Assembly (NCBI RefSeq): GCF_002806975.1
Contig: NZ_NIHD01000003.1
Span: 434,001 to 498,000 of the forward strand
Direction of reading: 5' to 3'
From: Marinobacter aromaticivorans
GTDB taxonomy: Bacteria > Pseudomonadota > Gammaproteobacteria > Pseudomonadales > Oleiphilaceae
Length of the DNA stretch: 64,000 bases
Shown one piece after another: positions 1-8,512 of this stretch. The notes under the pieces are model-generated. The model ran no database searches. It saw only the letters and a program-made list of their open reading frames with translations, and was not told the origin of the DNA. The position numbers were made by a program, and so were the translations under genes. Within the stretch, counting starts at the first letter, position 1; each line of letters begins with the position of its first letter.

Positions 1-930
1 TCGTGGTCATCTCCTACTCATGAACCGCCTCCCAGCAGCATTTCTGCACGCCTTATTACCCAGCAGAAACCGGAACCAAGCCCGGTTGTCGAGCCGGTAG
101 ATCAGCCGGACAAAGAGCAGGAACGCAAAGAGCTGGAAAAACAGAAGCAGGCAGAATTGCAAAAGCGCCAGAAAGAGGAAGAGGCCCGCAAGGCTGCTGA
201 GCAGAAAAAACGCGAAGAGGCCGAGCGCAAAGCTGAGGAGCAGAAGCGCAAACGCGAGCAGGCAAAGGCGGAAGAGCTGAAAGCGCAAAAAGCCCGTGAA
301 GCGGAAGCGGCGCGCCAGAAAGCGGAAGCTGAAGCGAAAGAACGCGAACGTCGTAAAACAGAGGCGGAGGCAGAGAAACGGCGGCAGCAGGAGGCCAAGC
401 GCAAGGCCGAGGAAGAAAAGCGGCGCCAGGAAGAACAGCGCAAACGTGAAGAAGCCGAGCGCAGGAAGAAAGAGGAAGAGGCTCGCAAGGAAGCTGAGCG
501 CAAGCGCCTGGAGGCAGAGCGACGACTCCGGGAGCAGCAATTGGAAGCTCAGGCGGAACAGGCGAGAAAAGCCCGGGCAGAAGAGGCGCGCCGCATAGAG
601 CAGGCCGCAGCGGCCAAAGCCAGGCAGGCTCAGATGTTGTCGGAGACCGAGAAATATCAGGCACTGATTCGTGAGCGTTTGAGCCAGGCCTGGTATCCAC
701 CGTCCTCAGCAACGGAAGAAATGACGGCTCGCCTGCAGATAACCCTGCTGCCAACTGGTGAGCTGGCCGGAGTAAAACTGATCGCCAGCAGTGGCAATAC
801 GGCGTTTGATAACTCGGCGCTGGGCGCAGTAAAGTCTTTGAACCGGTATCCGGTACCGTCTGAGCGGGATACGTTTGAAACCTATTTCCGCCAGTTCACG
901 ATCGAGTTCAATCCCCGAAGATTGAGATAA
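1..930 (+). CDS. tolA: TolA, C-terminal part (truncated by window edge)
   Basis: The reading frame is open from base 1, so the N-terminal membrane anchor lies outside the window. Visible are a short Pro/Glu/Val-rich stretch, then a very long Ala/Lys/Glu/Arg-rich helix (about bases 100-640), which is the periplasm-spanning domain II of TolA. A compact C-terminal domain (about 650-930) follows, with the TonB/TolA-type pattern in which a conserved Tyr-Pro and a final beta strand are recognisable. TolA is the inner-membrane protein that transmits TolQR energy to TolB/Pal for outer-membrane constriction. tolB follows after 16 bases, the usual tol-pal order. Earlier ATG codons inside the helix are not starts. 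Confidence 0.93.
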   Translation, partial: SWSSPTHEPPPSSISARLITQQKPEPSPVVEPVDQPDKEQERKELEKQKQAELQKRQKEEEARKAAEQKKREEAERKAEEQKRKREQAKAEELKAQKAREAEAARQKAEAEAKERERRKTEAEAEKRRQQEAKRKAEEEKRRQEEQRKREEAERRKKEEEARKEAERKRLEAERRLREQQLEAQAEQARKARAEEARRIEQAAAAKARQAQMLSETEKYQALIRERLSQAWYPPSSATEEMTARLQITLLPTGELAGVKLIASSGNTAFDNSALGAVKSLNRYPVPSERDTFETYFRQFTIEFNPRRLR

Positions 931-946
931 GGATGCGGGTAACACC

Positions 947-2260
947 ATGAAGCAGAAAATTTCGTTCAGCCTGTTAAGGGCTACTTTTGCGGCGGTCGCC
1001 CTGATGCTTGTGGCAGCTACCAGCGCTCAGGCCGAACTGCTGATCCGTATTACCGAAGGCGCGGACTCGGCAATTCCGGTTTCCGTAGTGCCGTTTGCCG
1101 AGAATGGCAACATGCCCGCAGGCGACAAACTCAGTAGCATCGTACAGGCAGACCTGGCCATGAGTGGCGAGTTCCGGCCCCTGCCTCCGGAGAAAATGCT
1201 GAGTCTTCCCTCCCGGCGCTCCGAGGTGTACTTCCGGGACTGGCGTTTACTCGGCCAGCGATATGTGCTGGTCGGCGAACTCACCCGCGAAGGGGATCGC
1301 ATACAGGCGCGTTACGAGCTGTTTGATGTCAACCGGGAAGAGCGAATCCTGGGTGAAACGGCTGCAGCCCCGGCCTCCAATATGCGCTCGCTGGCCCACC
1401 ATGTAAGTGACAAGGTCTACGAGGCGATCACGGGCGTTAAAGGGGCATTTTCCACCAAGCTTGCATACGTCACGCTTGATATGAGTAACGGAGAACCCCG
1501 TTACCGCCTGGAGGTCAGTGATATCGATGGAAAGCGGGCCAGGGTACGGCTTCAGAGTAAGGAACCGATTTTGTCCCCGGCCTGGTCTCCGGATGGAAAG
1601 AAGCTGGCCTATGTGTCATTCGAAACCGGTAAACCCGTTATTTTTGTACACGAACTCAGTACCGGCCAGCGCACAAAAGTAGCGGATTTTCCGGGTCTGA
1701 ACTCGGCACCTGCCTGGTCGGCGGATGGGCAATCCCTGCTGATGACTCTGTCAAAAGATGGTAATGCTGAAATCTACCAGATGAATCTTCAGTCCCGGAA
1801 GGTGACAAAGCTTACCAATCACTGGGCCATTGATACCGAGGCGGTATGGGACAGCGAAGGCAAGGGGATATTCTTCACATCGGACCGCTCCGGTGGCCCG
1901 CAGATATACTATATGGCAAAGCCTGGTGCCGAGCCGCGCCGGATCACATTCGGCAGCCGTTACAACGCTCGCCCGCGCCCGGACAACACAGGTAACTACG
2001 TGTATTACGTCCATCAACGGGATCAGGCGTTTCATATTGCACGCACTAACCTGAAAAACGATGAGGAAACCATCCTCACGCGCACGGAATCCGATGAGAC
2101 CCCAAGCGTGTCACCAAACGGTCGTATGCTGATCTATGCCACCAAACACAATGGTGAAAGCGTATTGACCGTTGTTTCTGCAGATGGCGGGGCGGCATAC
2201 AGCCTGCCGGCTTCAGAGGGTGATGTTCGTGACCCTGCCTGGGGGCCTATTGTTCGGTAG
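947..2260 (+). CDS. tolB: Tol-Pal system beta-propeller protein TolB
   Basis: A 437-residue periplasmic protein with a Sec signal peptide (residues about 1-29, ending in an AQA cleavage site). The N-terminal half matches the TolB amino domain. The C-terminal half has repeated WSPDGKKLAY / WSADGQSLL / FTSDRSGGPQIY motifs, typical WD40-like TolB propeller blades. It binds Pal and is the switch between TolA and the peptidoglycan-bound Pal. Length is close to the E. coli protein (430). It lies between tolA and pal, co-directional, so very probably in the same operon. Confidence 0.97.
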   Translation: MKQKISFSLLRATFAAVALMLVAATSAQAELLIRITEGADSAIPVSVVPFAENGNMPAGDKLSSIVQADLAMSGEFRPLPPEKMLSLPSRRSEVYFRDWRLLGQRYVLVGELTREGDRIQARYELFDVNREERILGETAAAPASNMRSLAHHVSDKVYEAITGVKGAFSTKLAYVTLDMSNGEPRYRLEVSDIDGKRARVRLQSKEPILSPAWSPDGKKLAYVSFETGKPVIFVHELSTGQRTKVADFPGLNSAPAWSADGQSLLMTLSKDGNAEIYQMNLQSRKVTKLTNHWAIDTEAVWDSEGKGIFFTSDRSGGPQIYYMAKPGAEPRRITFGSRYNARPRPDNTGNYVYYVHQRDQAFHIARTNLKNDEETILTRTESDETPSVSPNGRMLIYATKHNGESVLTVVSADGGAAYSLPASEGDVRDPAWGPIVR

Positions 2261-2326
2261 TAGATGAATGTCCAACCATTCATCGGAAAACAGAAGTTCA
2301 AGTCAATCAACGGAAAGGAATGAATC

Positions 2327-2896
2327 ATGAAGTTGTCAGCGCAAACCAAAGTAATTGCTCTTTTGTTCTCCGCAGGCCTTTTTGCCGGCTGTAGTACTAC
2401 GGGCGAGAGTATGGACGAAGGCGGCTACGATTCTGACGTTGCAGCCATCGATCAGGACGGCGGCTCTACCGTGTATGGCGGTGATGACCAGGGCGGTATT
2501 TCCTCGTCTGCAATGACTGAAGAAGAGCGCATGCAAGCCCGGAAGCAGGCTGAGCAGGAAGCTCTGCGGGATATCACCACCTTCTATTTCGATTTTGATA
2601 CCTCGGAAATCAAGCCCGAGGCTCGTGATGTGCTTATGGCTCACGCCCGTTATCTGGCTGATAACCCCCGCCAGAATGTGCGCCTTGAAGGGCACGCTGA
2701 TGAGCGTGGATCCAAGGAATATAACCTGGCACTGGGTGAACGCCGTGCCAACGCCGTTCAGCGCTTCCTGATTGTAAATGGTGCTTCACGGGGCCAGATG
2801 GAAACCGTAAGCTATGGTGAAGAGAAGCCGGCGGTAATGGGCTCATCAGAGAGTGCGTGGGCGCAAAACCGCCGTGTGGAGCTCGTATTCGAGTAA
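2327..2896 (+). CDS. pal: Peptidoglycan-associated lipoprotein Pal
   Basis: A 189-residue lipoprotein. A lipobox (LFAGC, Cys at about residue 21) follows a hydrophobic signal sequence, so it should be acylated and placed in the outer membrane. An acidic, Gly/Ser-rich linker comes next. The C-terminal OmpA-like peptidoglycan-binding domain (about 80-189) contains the YFDFDTSEI start and the ADERGSKEYNLALGERRA signature. It anchors the outer membrane to peptidoglycan and interacts with TolA/TolB. A good ribosome site (aaaggaatgaatc) precedes the ATG. Flanked by tolB and cpoB. Confidence 0.97.
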   Translation: MKLSAQTKVIALLFSAGLFAGCSTTGESMDEGGYDSDVAAIDQDGGSTVYGGDDQGGISSSAMTEEERMQARKQAEQEALRDITTFYFDFDTSEIKPEARDVLMAHARYLADNPRQNVRLEGHADERGSKEYNLALGERRANAVQRFLIVNGASRGQMETVSYGEEKPAVMGSSESAWAQNRRVELVFE

Positions 2897-2923
2897 ACGC
2901 ACACACAACATCAGGTTAAGCCC

Positions 2924-3694
2924 ATGAGAAAACAGCTCATGGCGGCAGTGATGTTTCCGCTTGCTTTAGGGCAAGCGGAAATAACTCTGGCGCAATCATC
3001 TACTCCTGCTTTCCAGAACAGTGCTTCAGAAGCCCAGCGCAACGCCAGTTCCAGCCAGGCGACATCTGAGCTTTTCTACATGATCCAGCAACTCCAGAGT
3101 GAAGTCCGGCGGCTGCAGGGCGAAACAGAAGAGCAGAGGCATCTCATCAAGCGCCTGCAGGATCAGGGCCGGGATCGTTACATAGATCTGGACCAGAGGA
3201 TACTCGATCTTTCAGAAAAGCTTGCCGCCAGGCCCCAGGCTGCAGAGACGCCAGGCGAGGAGGCGGGCAAGGAGAAGCGCGCTGCCGAAATACGGGAATA
3301 TCGTCAGCCCGACGCGGAAGAGCGCAAAGCCTATAAAGCCATTCAGGATCTGATTCATAACCAGAAAAAATACGATCAGGCCATCAGCGCTCTTTATGAA
3401 TTTATAGACAAGTATCCCGAAGGGGATCTGACGGTGAATGCTTACTACTGGTTAGGTGAAGTTTACCTTGTAAAGCCTCAGCTTGAGCAGGCTCGCCAGG
3501 CATTCTCCATTGTCGCGACCCGCTATGCGGATCACCGCAAAGCCCCGGATGCGCTCTACAAACTGGGTATTACGCTTGCCCGGCTTGATAAAAACTCCGA
3601 GGCCCGCCGGCAGATGGAACAGGTTCTGGCTGACTATCCGGAGAGCGAAGCCGCCAGGCTTGCCAGAAAATTTCTGGACTCAGGGCAGGACTGA
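2924..3694 (+). CDS. cpoB: Cell division coordinator CpoB (YbgF)
   Basis: A 256-residue periplasmic protein with an N-terminal signal peptide, a coiled-coil trimerisation segment (about residues 45-100, heptad-rich IQQLQSEVRRLQGETEEQ) and a C-terminal TPR domain with YgbF-type repeats (YYWLGEVYL, ALYKLGITLA). In E. coli CpoB binds TolA and couples Tol-driven outer-membrane constriction to PBP1b peptidoglycan synthesis. It is last in the tol-pal cluster here; the tRNA-Lys genes follow, as in E. coli. Confidence 0.94.
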   Translation: MRKQLMAAVMFPLALGQAEITLAQSSTPAFQNSASEAQRNASSSQATSELFYMIQQLQSEVRRLQGETEEQRHLIKRLQDQGRDRYIDLDQRILDLSEKLAARPQAAETPGEEAGKEKRAAEIREYRQPDAEERKAYKAIQDLIHNQKKYDQAISALYEFIDKYPEGDLTVNAYYWLGEVYLVKPQLEQARQAFSIVATRYADHRKAPDALYKLGITLARLDKNSEARRQMEQVLADYPESEAARLARKFLDSGQD

Positions 3695-3739
3695 ACGCCG
3701 GGGTTTGGCAATTTTTTTAAAAAACATGGCGCGAAAGGG

Positions 3740-3768
3740 TTGATCGTCCAGTAAAAATCATTACTATA
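3740..3768 (+). promoter_or_regulatory. Candidate promoter of the tRNA-Lys genes
   Basis: TTGATC (3740-3745) and TACTAT (3762-3767) are 16 bases apart, followed by a GC-rich discriminator (CGCCTCGC) just before the first tRNA. GC-rich discriminators are typical of stringently controlled stable-RNA promoters. Both boxes match the sigma-70 consensus at 4 of 6 positions, so this is a reasonable but unproven call. Confidence 0.45.
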
Positions 3769-3780
3769 TGCGCCTCGCTT

Positions 3781-3856
3781 GGGTCGTTAGCTCAGTTGGT
3801 AGAGCAGTTGGCTTTTAACCAATTGGTCGATGGTTCGAATCCATCACGACCCACCA
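3781..3856 (+). tRNA. tRNA-Lys(TTT), first copy
   Basis: A 76-base tRNA with CCA encoded. The acceptor stem GGGTCGT pairs with ACGACCC; the D arm is TAGCTCAGTTGGTAGAGC. The anticodon arm TTGG-CTTTTAA-CCAA has anticodon TTT at 3814-3816, and the T arm is GATGG-TTCGAATC-CATC. Identical to the second copy 72 bases downstream. Confidence 0.98.
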
Positions 3857-3928
3857 TATTCGATGTTCCGGGGCAGTTGCTGAGCCGCTCTGGAATCGAT
3901 CAGGGTACATGCGCTGATCACCAGTTTT

Positions 3929-4004
3929 GGGTCGTTAGCTCAGTTGGTAGAGCAGTTGGCTTTTAACCAATTGGTCGATGGTTCGAATCCATCACGACCC
4001 ACCA
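3929..4004 (+). tRNA. tRNA-Lys(TTT), second copy
   Basis: Identical over all 76 bases to the copy at 3781, including the encoded CCA and a few following bases (ATATT). A 72-base spacer without a recognisable promoter separates them, so they are probably co-transcribed and end at the terminator at 4041. Confidence 0.98.
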
Positions 4005-4040
4005 TATTTGTAGTTTGAAAACTCAAAGAGCTTTAACGAC

Positions 4041-4073
4041 AAAAAAGGGTTGCAGAGATGCAGCCCTTTTTTG
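4041..4073 (+). terminator. Rho-independent terminator after tRNA-Lys genes
   Basis: The 8-bp stem GGGTTGCA / TGCAGCCC (one G-T pair) with loop GAGA is flanked by A6 and T6 runs. The symmetry means it could work in both directions. It separates tRNA transcription from the eut operon. Confidence 0.85.
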
Positions 4074-4310
4074 TCGGTGTGTTTCGTACCACTCTTCCCC
4101 CCTTCCTTTCGCTTGCCTGAGCCTGGCTTCTCGCCCCCGGTTCGCAACATTCTTGCAAGCTGCAACTTCTCTTTGACCAGCGTCAACTTAGTATCAGTAT
4201 GATTGAAGATTGACTGGCATAAAAATAATACTGGTCTAACCTGAACGTGTGTCCAGATTTATCCTGGCTTTATTGATTATTCGAGCGCCAAAAAAGCGGG
4301 GCATTTTATA
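4074..4310 (+). promoter_or_regulatory. Leader region of the eut operon
   Basis: About 240 bases without a gene. A possible sigma-70 pair is TTGACC (4173-4178) with TATGAT (4198-4203), but the 19-base spacing is long. TTGACT at 4210 has no convincing -10. I see no B12-box of an AdoCbl riboswitch, no paired ANTAR-type hairpins and no clear sigma-54 GG/GC pair. The operon's main promoter must lie here, because a terminator precedes the region and the genes downstream are tightly spaced. Confidence 0.35.
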
Positions 4311-4673
4311 GTGTCTGTGATCGGTTCTGGTAAGTCGGCCGAGATTGAACGGATTATTCAGGAATACGTTCCGGGCAAACAGGTCACGCTGGCGCACTTG
4401 CTTGCCAACCCTACCGAGGAGTTGTGCCAGAAAGTCGGGGTGGAACACGTAGAGGCAGTCGGCATTCTTACGCTGACGCCCGGCGAGACGGCCATTATTG
4501 CCGGAGACATAGCAACCAAGTTTGCATCGGTAAGAATAGGATTTCTGGATCGTTTTTCGGGCGCTCTTGTGCTCACCGGCAGTATAGGCTCAGTCGAAGA
4601 AGCGCTCACCGCCATCCTCTCCACATTGGAGTCTTCATTGGGGTACAGGGTATGTCAGGCGACGAGGACGTGA
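4311..4673 (+). CDS. eutS: Microcompartment shell protein EutS
   Basis: A 120-residue single BMC-domain shell protein. It closely follows enteric EutS: the segment [17 protein letters not shown], then [13 protein letters not shown] and [16 protein letters not shown]. EutS is a circularly permuted BMC hexamer, bent in E. coli, that forms part of the ethanolamine microcompartment facets. The start is a GTG, with a second in-frame GTG two codons on and only a weak ribosome site (GCGGGG). The N-terminus is about 9 residues longer than E. coli EutS. First gene of the operon; its end overlaps eutP by 22 bases. Confidence 0.93.
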   Translation: MSVIGSGKSAEIERIIQEYVPGKQVTLAHLLANPTEELCQKVGVEHVEAVGILTLTPGETAIIAGDIATKFASVRIGFLDRFSGALVLTGSIGSVEEALTAILSTLESSLGYRVCQATRT

Positions 4674-5206
4674 GCGAGGGATTTTTGCACCCGGATCTGG
4701 CGAATTTTGCCCTTGTTGGTGATGTGGGCTGTGGAAAAACAGCGCTTACCCTGGCCTTACTGCAATCTGATGAAGAAGTCCTGAAAACCCAGGCTGTTGT
4801 TTTTCACCCCAGCCATGTCGTAGATACTCCCGGTGAATTTGTGAATCGCCCGGCGTATTACGGCGCCTTGCTTTCCACAATTGCCGAGATTGACACGATA
4901 GTTTACCTGCAGCCTGCTAACAGCAGGGCTTTCTCCCTGCCGCCCGGTCTGCTGCATGTCTATCCCAACAAGCGTGTTGTCGGAGTCGTCAGTAAGACAG
5001 ACTTGCCGGACGCAGACACCGCAGCTGCCTGTCGTGTGATGGCAGAACACAATATCCCACCACCGTATTTCCTGACCTCAACGAAAACAGGAGAGGGCGT
5101 TGACCGTTTGCGATCGTTTCTGATCGGTCTGCAAACACCGGATTCGAACATTGGTGCCAACGACAAGCACGCCGAGCTGGCAGACGTTGGCGAAAACGGG
5201 TTCTGA
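4652..5206 (+). CDS. eutP: EutP, P-loop protein of the eut operon
   Basis: A 184-residue P-loop NTPase-like protein: Walker A GDVGCGKT (residues 23-30), the DTPGEF G3-like motif and SKTDLPDAD as the NKxD-like base motif. Enteric EutP (159 residues) is related to GTPases such as PduV; acetate-kinase activity has been reported for Salmonella EutP. The ATG at 4652 is chosen because the in-frame sequence upstream only overlaps eutS and has no homology; about 15 extra N-terminal residues remain compared with E. coli. Overlap with eutS suggests translational coupling. Confidence 0.9.
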   Translation: MSGDEDVSEGFLHPDLANFALVGDVGCGKTALTLALLQSDEEVLKTQAVVFHPSHVVDTPGEFVNRPAYYGALLSTIAEIDTIVYLQPANSRAFSLPPGLLHVYPNKRVVGVVSKTDLPDADTAAACRVMAEHNIPPPYFLTSTKTGEGVDRLRSFLIGLQTPDSNIGANDKHAELADVGENGF

Positions 5207-5230
5207 TACAGGTTTGATAGGGGCCGGATT

Positions 5231-5926
5231 ATGAAATCTCTGTTAACGGCTGAGACAATCAAGGAGCTTCATCGCAGCGGACAAGCCTCGGTAGAGGTTT
5301 GCCCGAAGCGCACAATCATTACACCGGAAGCGCGCGATGTTGCAAAAAAACTGGGGCTGAAAATTGTTGATGCTCCGGTTGGCCATGAACCCCGGAAAAA
5401 ACACTCGCCCGGGGCTGGCAACCAACCTGAGAGCCTGCAGGCCATCAAAAAGGCCGTGAGGGCCAAGCTGCCTGCCGCGCACCAGAATTCCAGCCTGCTC
5501 GATCAGCTCATCGAGAAAGCCCTGAAAGAACTGCAGCACCAGGATGCGGAGGGCCCCTCCTGTAAGCGCGAGACAGCCCCCAACGGGGTGGTGCTTGTGC
5601 GTGGTAACTCGGTCAAGCCCGGCAGGTTCGAGGGCGCACGCGGCAAGCCGGTCGGGCTTATCGATGTAATTGGCTCTGCCGACAACAGTTCCATAGCAGC
5701 CGGTTACATGCAGTGGGAAAACTGCAGTTTTCCATGGACACTGAACTACGACGAGATTGATGTGGTTCTGGAAGGCGAACTGCACATTACCTGCGGCAAC
5801 AAGACCCATGTCGGTAAGCCCGGGGATGTGTTTTTCATACCCAAGGGCGCGGCGATCGAATTCGGGTCGCCCGGAAAAGTGCGGTTTGTGTATGTGACCT
5901 ATCCGGCGGACTGGTCCGCGCAATAA
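5231..5926 (+). CDS. eutQ: EutQ, cupin-type acetate kinase of the eut operon
   Basis: 231 residues, the same length as E. coli EutQ (233). The N-terminal third (ITPEARDVAKKLGLKI) matches the EutQ family. The C-terminal half is a cupin barrel with AAGYMQWENCSFPWTLNYDEIDVVLEGEL and PGDVFFIPKGAAIEFG elements. In Salmonella EutQ has been assigned acetate kinase activity during anaerobic ethanolamine use with tetrathionate. Here it lies 24 bases after eutP, in standard order. Confidence 0.94.
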   Translation: MKSLLTAETIKELHRSGQASVEVCPKRTIITPEARDVAKKLGLKIVDAPVGHEPRKKHSPGAGNQPESLQAIKKAVRAKLPAAHQNSSLLDQLIEKALKELQHQDAEGPSCKRETAPNGVVLVRGNSVKPGRFEGARGKPVGLIDVIGSADNSSIAAGYMQWENCSFPWTLNYDEIDVVLEGELHITCGNKTHVGKPGDVFFIPKGAAIEFGSPGKVRFVYVTYPADWSAQ

Positions 5927-5941
5927 GAAGGGGTTGTAACA

Positions 5942-6766
5942 ATGCCTTCCTGGATCACAGAAACCAGTTTACGGCACGAGTTCGGCCTTGCCCATGGCAG
6001 CGAAGTGCACCTGCCCCAGGGCTCCCGCCTCACACCGTCGGCAAGCCAGCTCCTGGCCGAGCGCAAAATCCGGGTCAAGTATATTGGCGATGATGGCCGG
6101 GTTTTTCTCCCCGACGAGTCCGGGGCCGGCGCCAGCCAGAAAGCGTCTGTGCATCCTCTCACCAGTGCCAACAAGCGCCCGGGTAATGCATGTGCCCTCT
6201 GTAACAGCCAGGTTGAAAAGAAAACCCAGCTATTAACGCTGCTGGATGGTGAAAAACTGGTGCCCAAGACACACCCCAGGATCGCACTGCGTGGCAAGCT
6301 CGATACGCTTATTTCCCAGACGGTATGGGTGCAGACCCAGTTTGCCGCCAACTTCGAAAAGTATCCGGCTTTACAGCATGCACTGGCAGATCTGCGGTCT
6401 TTTATGGGTAACCTCCTGCGCAGTGAAGTCACTGGCGACGCCCAGCCGGAAATCAGCATGGGTGATCTGGCGGACGAAACCATTCACCGTATCTCCCATA
6501 ACCCCCTGAAATATCTCGGTCACGACCACATTGTCCCGGAGCTGAAGCACGGGCCGAATGTGTCCCTGATTAATGTACTCAGGGCTATTGCACGGGAGGC
6601 CGAAGTCGAGGCTTGCCGAACCTTCCAGACAGACAGTTTTGATATCACCAGGCCGGATATTGTCCAGGGCCTGAACCGGCTGAGTAGCGCACTTTACGTT
6701 CTGATGCTGATGACGCTGGTGGTTGAGTCAACCGGATCGCTTCCGGATCTGGGAGGGATTTCATGA
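5942..6766 (+). CDS. eutT: Cobalamin adenosyltransferase EutT
   Basis: 274 residues, matching E. coli EutT (267) along its whole length, e.g. LPQGSRLTPSA and KYLGHDHIVPE. It transfers adenosyl from ATP to cob(I)alamin to make the AdoCbl that EutBC needs. The N-terminal metal-binding motif of enteric EutT, His-X11-Cys-Cys-X2-Cys, reads His-X11-Ala-Cys-X2-Cys here, so the first cysteine is lost and the other ligands are kept. Ends in a 4-base overlap (ATGA) with eutD. Confidence 0.94.
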   Translation: MPSWITETSLRHEFGLAHGSEVHLPQGSRLTPSASQLLAERKIRVKYIGDDGRVFLPDESGAGASQKASVHPLTSANKRPGNACALCNSQVEKKTQLLTLLDGEKLVPKTHPRIALRGKLDTLISQTVWVQTQFAANFEKYPALQHALADLRSFMGNLLRSEVTGDAQPEISMGDLADETIHRISHNPLKYLGHDHIVPELKHGPNVSLINVLRAIAREAEVEACRTFQTDSFDITRPDIVQGLNRLSSALYVLMLMTLVVESTGSLPDLGGIS

Positions 6767-7746
6767 TCCCGGTTATCGAAAAGTGCCGGAACGCTTGTCG
6801 CAAGGCGCCCAAGCGCATTGTTTTCCCCGATGCCCTGGACGTGAGGGTATTGCATGCGGCTAACGAGCTGCAACAGCGGGGCCTGGCAAAACCCGTTTTG
6901 CTGGGTAACCCTTTCGAGATTCGTGATTACGCCCACAACGCAGGGGTTGCCGTACCCTGTTTTTCTATTGTGGACCCGGCGCATTCGGCCTGGCGGGATT
7001 CTTTTGTCAGTACGCACCTTGCCGAAAACGAGGCGATGAGCCGCGATGAAGGTCACAGGCTGATGACTGATCCGCTGTATTTCGGTGCCATGATGGTCAA
7101 GCTTGGACATGCAGACATCTGCATCGCGGGAAACATCTCAACCAGTGGTGATGTTATCCGTGCAGCGATCAAAGTGATTGGTGTTGAGGGCGGCCATAAA
7201 ACCGTGTCCTCGTTTTTTCTGATGTCCTCCGCCGATGGTGGGGACTTCCGGCTGTTTGCAGACGCAGGTGTTATACCCGAACCCACAATAGAGCAGCTTG
7301 CCGACATTGCCATCGATTCTGCACGCGCCTTTGAGGCGCTTACCGGCGAGCAAGCCCGGGTAGCACTTTTGTCATTCTCTACCAAGGGCAGCTCCCAGCA
7401 CCCGGCAGCCCGGCGCATAAGAGAGGCGTTTGAACTGGCCAAAGCCAGGGAGCCGTCACTTGTTATTGATGGTGAACTGCAGTTTGACGCAGCGGTGGTG
7501 CCTTCGGTTGCCTTGAAAAAAGCGCCTGAAAGCCCGCTGAAAGGTAACTCCAATGTTCTGATATTTCCTTCGCTGGAGGCGGGAAATATCGCTTACAAGG
7601 TTGCCCAGCGCCTGTGTAACTACATGGCGTTGGGTCCGGTACTGGAAGGATTGGCAAAACCAATGCATGACCTGTCACGAGGTTGTACCGCCGATGATAT
7701 CGTCGATGTAGCCATAGTGGCGTCGTGCCTGGGAAACAAAGAGTAG
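6763..7746 (+). CDS. eutD: Phosphotransacetylase EutD
   Basis: 327 residues of the phosphate acetyl/butyryl-transferase family (E. coli EutD 338). It converts acetyl-CoA and phosphate to acetyl phosphate and frees CoA inside the microcompartment. Recognisable family segments include RIVFPDALDVRVL near the N-terminus, LLSFSTKGSS, DGELQFDAAVVP, and ANVLIFP-type NSNVLIFPSLEAGNIAYK near the C-terminus. The start ATG overlaps the eutT stop. Confidence 0.94.
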   Translation: MIPVIEKCRNACRKAPKRIVFPDALDVRVLHAANELQQRGLAKPVLLGNPFEIRDYAHNAGVAVPCFSIVDPAHSAWRDSFVSTHLAENEAMSRDEGHRLMTDPLYFGAMMVKLGHADICIAGNISTSGDVIRAAIKVIGVEGGHKTVSSFFLMSSADGGDFRLFADAGVIPEPTIEQLADIAIDSARAFEALTGEQARVALLSFSTKGSSQHPAARRIREAFELAKAREPSLVIDGELQFDAAVVPSVALKKAPESPLKGNSNVLIFPSLEAGNIAYKVAQRLCNYMALGPVLEGLAKPMHDLSRGCTADDIVDVAIVASCLGNKE

Positions 7747-7769
7747 TAACACCCTGAGGAGAATTAACC

Positions 7770-8057
7770 ATGAATGAAGCACTTGGAATTATTGAAACAA
7801 AAGGTCTGACAGCACTGATCGAAGCGTCTGACGCAATGGTCAAGGCCGCCAGGGTTCAGCTCGTTGGCTACAAGCAGATTGGTAGCGGTTTGGTAACCGC
7901 AATGGTCAGAGGTGATGTGGCAGCCTGCAAAGCGGCAACAGATGCCGGTGCTGCGGCTGCCCAGAGAATTGGCGAACTGGTGGCGGTGCACGTGATTCCG
8001 CGTCCACACGGAGATCTGGAGGCCATTTTCCCGATCACACCTTCCGGGCAGTCCTGA
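7770..8057 (+). CDS. eutM: Microcompartment shell protein EutM, copy 1
   Basis: 95 residues, a single canonical BMC domain almost identical to enteric EutM ([48 protein letters not shown]). It forms the main flat hexameric shell tiles; the pore-lining Lys-Gln-Ile-Gly-Ser-Gly loop is seen. Strong ribosome site (GAGGAG) before the ATG. A second, longer copy follows at 8161. Confidence 0.96.
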   Translation: MNEALGIIETKGLTALIEASDAMVKAARVQLVGYKQIGSGLVTAMVRGDVAACKAATDAGAAAAQRIGELVAVHVIPRPHGDLEAIFPITPSGQS

Positions 8058-8160
8058 TCTGGCTCTTGTGGCAGTCGACTGACACCGGAAAGGGTTTATG
8101 CAGATGAACGCAGTCTGGAAGCAGGCTTCAGAACAAGCTACACGGCATGAGGGTACGAGC

Positions 8161-8481
8161 ATGATGGAAGCATTAGGCATTATTGAAACCAGAGGTCTGA
8201 CAGCTCTTATAGAAGCTTCTGATGCCATGGTTAAAGCCGCCAGGGTAGAACTGGTGGGTTATGAGCAGATTGGCCATGGCTACGTTACCGCCCTGGTCAG
8301 AGGCGACGTAGCTGCCTGTAAAGCGGCTACGGATGCCGGAGCAGCGGCAGCACAGAGGCTGGGAGAGCTGATAGCGGTCCATGTCATCCCACGGCCACAC
8401 GCAGATCTGGAATCCATTTTCCCGATCCTGCCGAAAAAGCCAGCGGAGCCGGAAAAGCCGGCTCAGGGTAAGAAAACATAG
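8161..8481 (+). CDS. eutM: Microcompartment shell protein EutM, copy 2 with extended tail
   Basis: 106 residues. The BMC domain is highly similar to copy 1, but the pore loop reads Glu-Gln-Ile-Gly-His-Gly and the C-terminus carries a Pro/Lys/Glu-rich tail ([15 protein letters not shown]). The ATG at 8161 is chosen over in-frame starts at 8098-8104, because GAGGG lies 7 bases upstream of 8161 and BMC homology begins there. A tandem duplication of eutM with different pore residues suggests separate or mixed hexamers. Confidence 0.92.
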   Translation: MMEALGIIETRGLTALIEASDAMVKAARVELVGYEQIGHGYVTALVRGDVAACKAATDAGAAAAQRLGELIAVHVIPRPHADLESIFPILPKKPAEPEKPAQGKKT

Positions 8482-8512
8482 GGCCAGGGTTAACTGATTT
8501 GGAAGACATCCC

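Noticed and set aside
7..754. Minus-strand ORFs rich in Leu/Phe/Ala or Ser opposite tolA
   Set aside because: They arise from the repetitive Ala/Glu/Lys codons of TolA domain II.
4074..4310. Possible AdoCbl riboswitch or ANTAR-target hairpins in the eut leader
   Set aside because: No B12-box-like sequence and no paired hairpins with the expected loops could be seen by eye; a covariance search would settle it.
8098..8160. N-terminal extension of EutM copy 2 (about 21 residues)
   Set aside because: The ribosome site and BMC homology both point to the ATG at 8161; the upstream residues have no resemblance to shell proteins.
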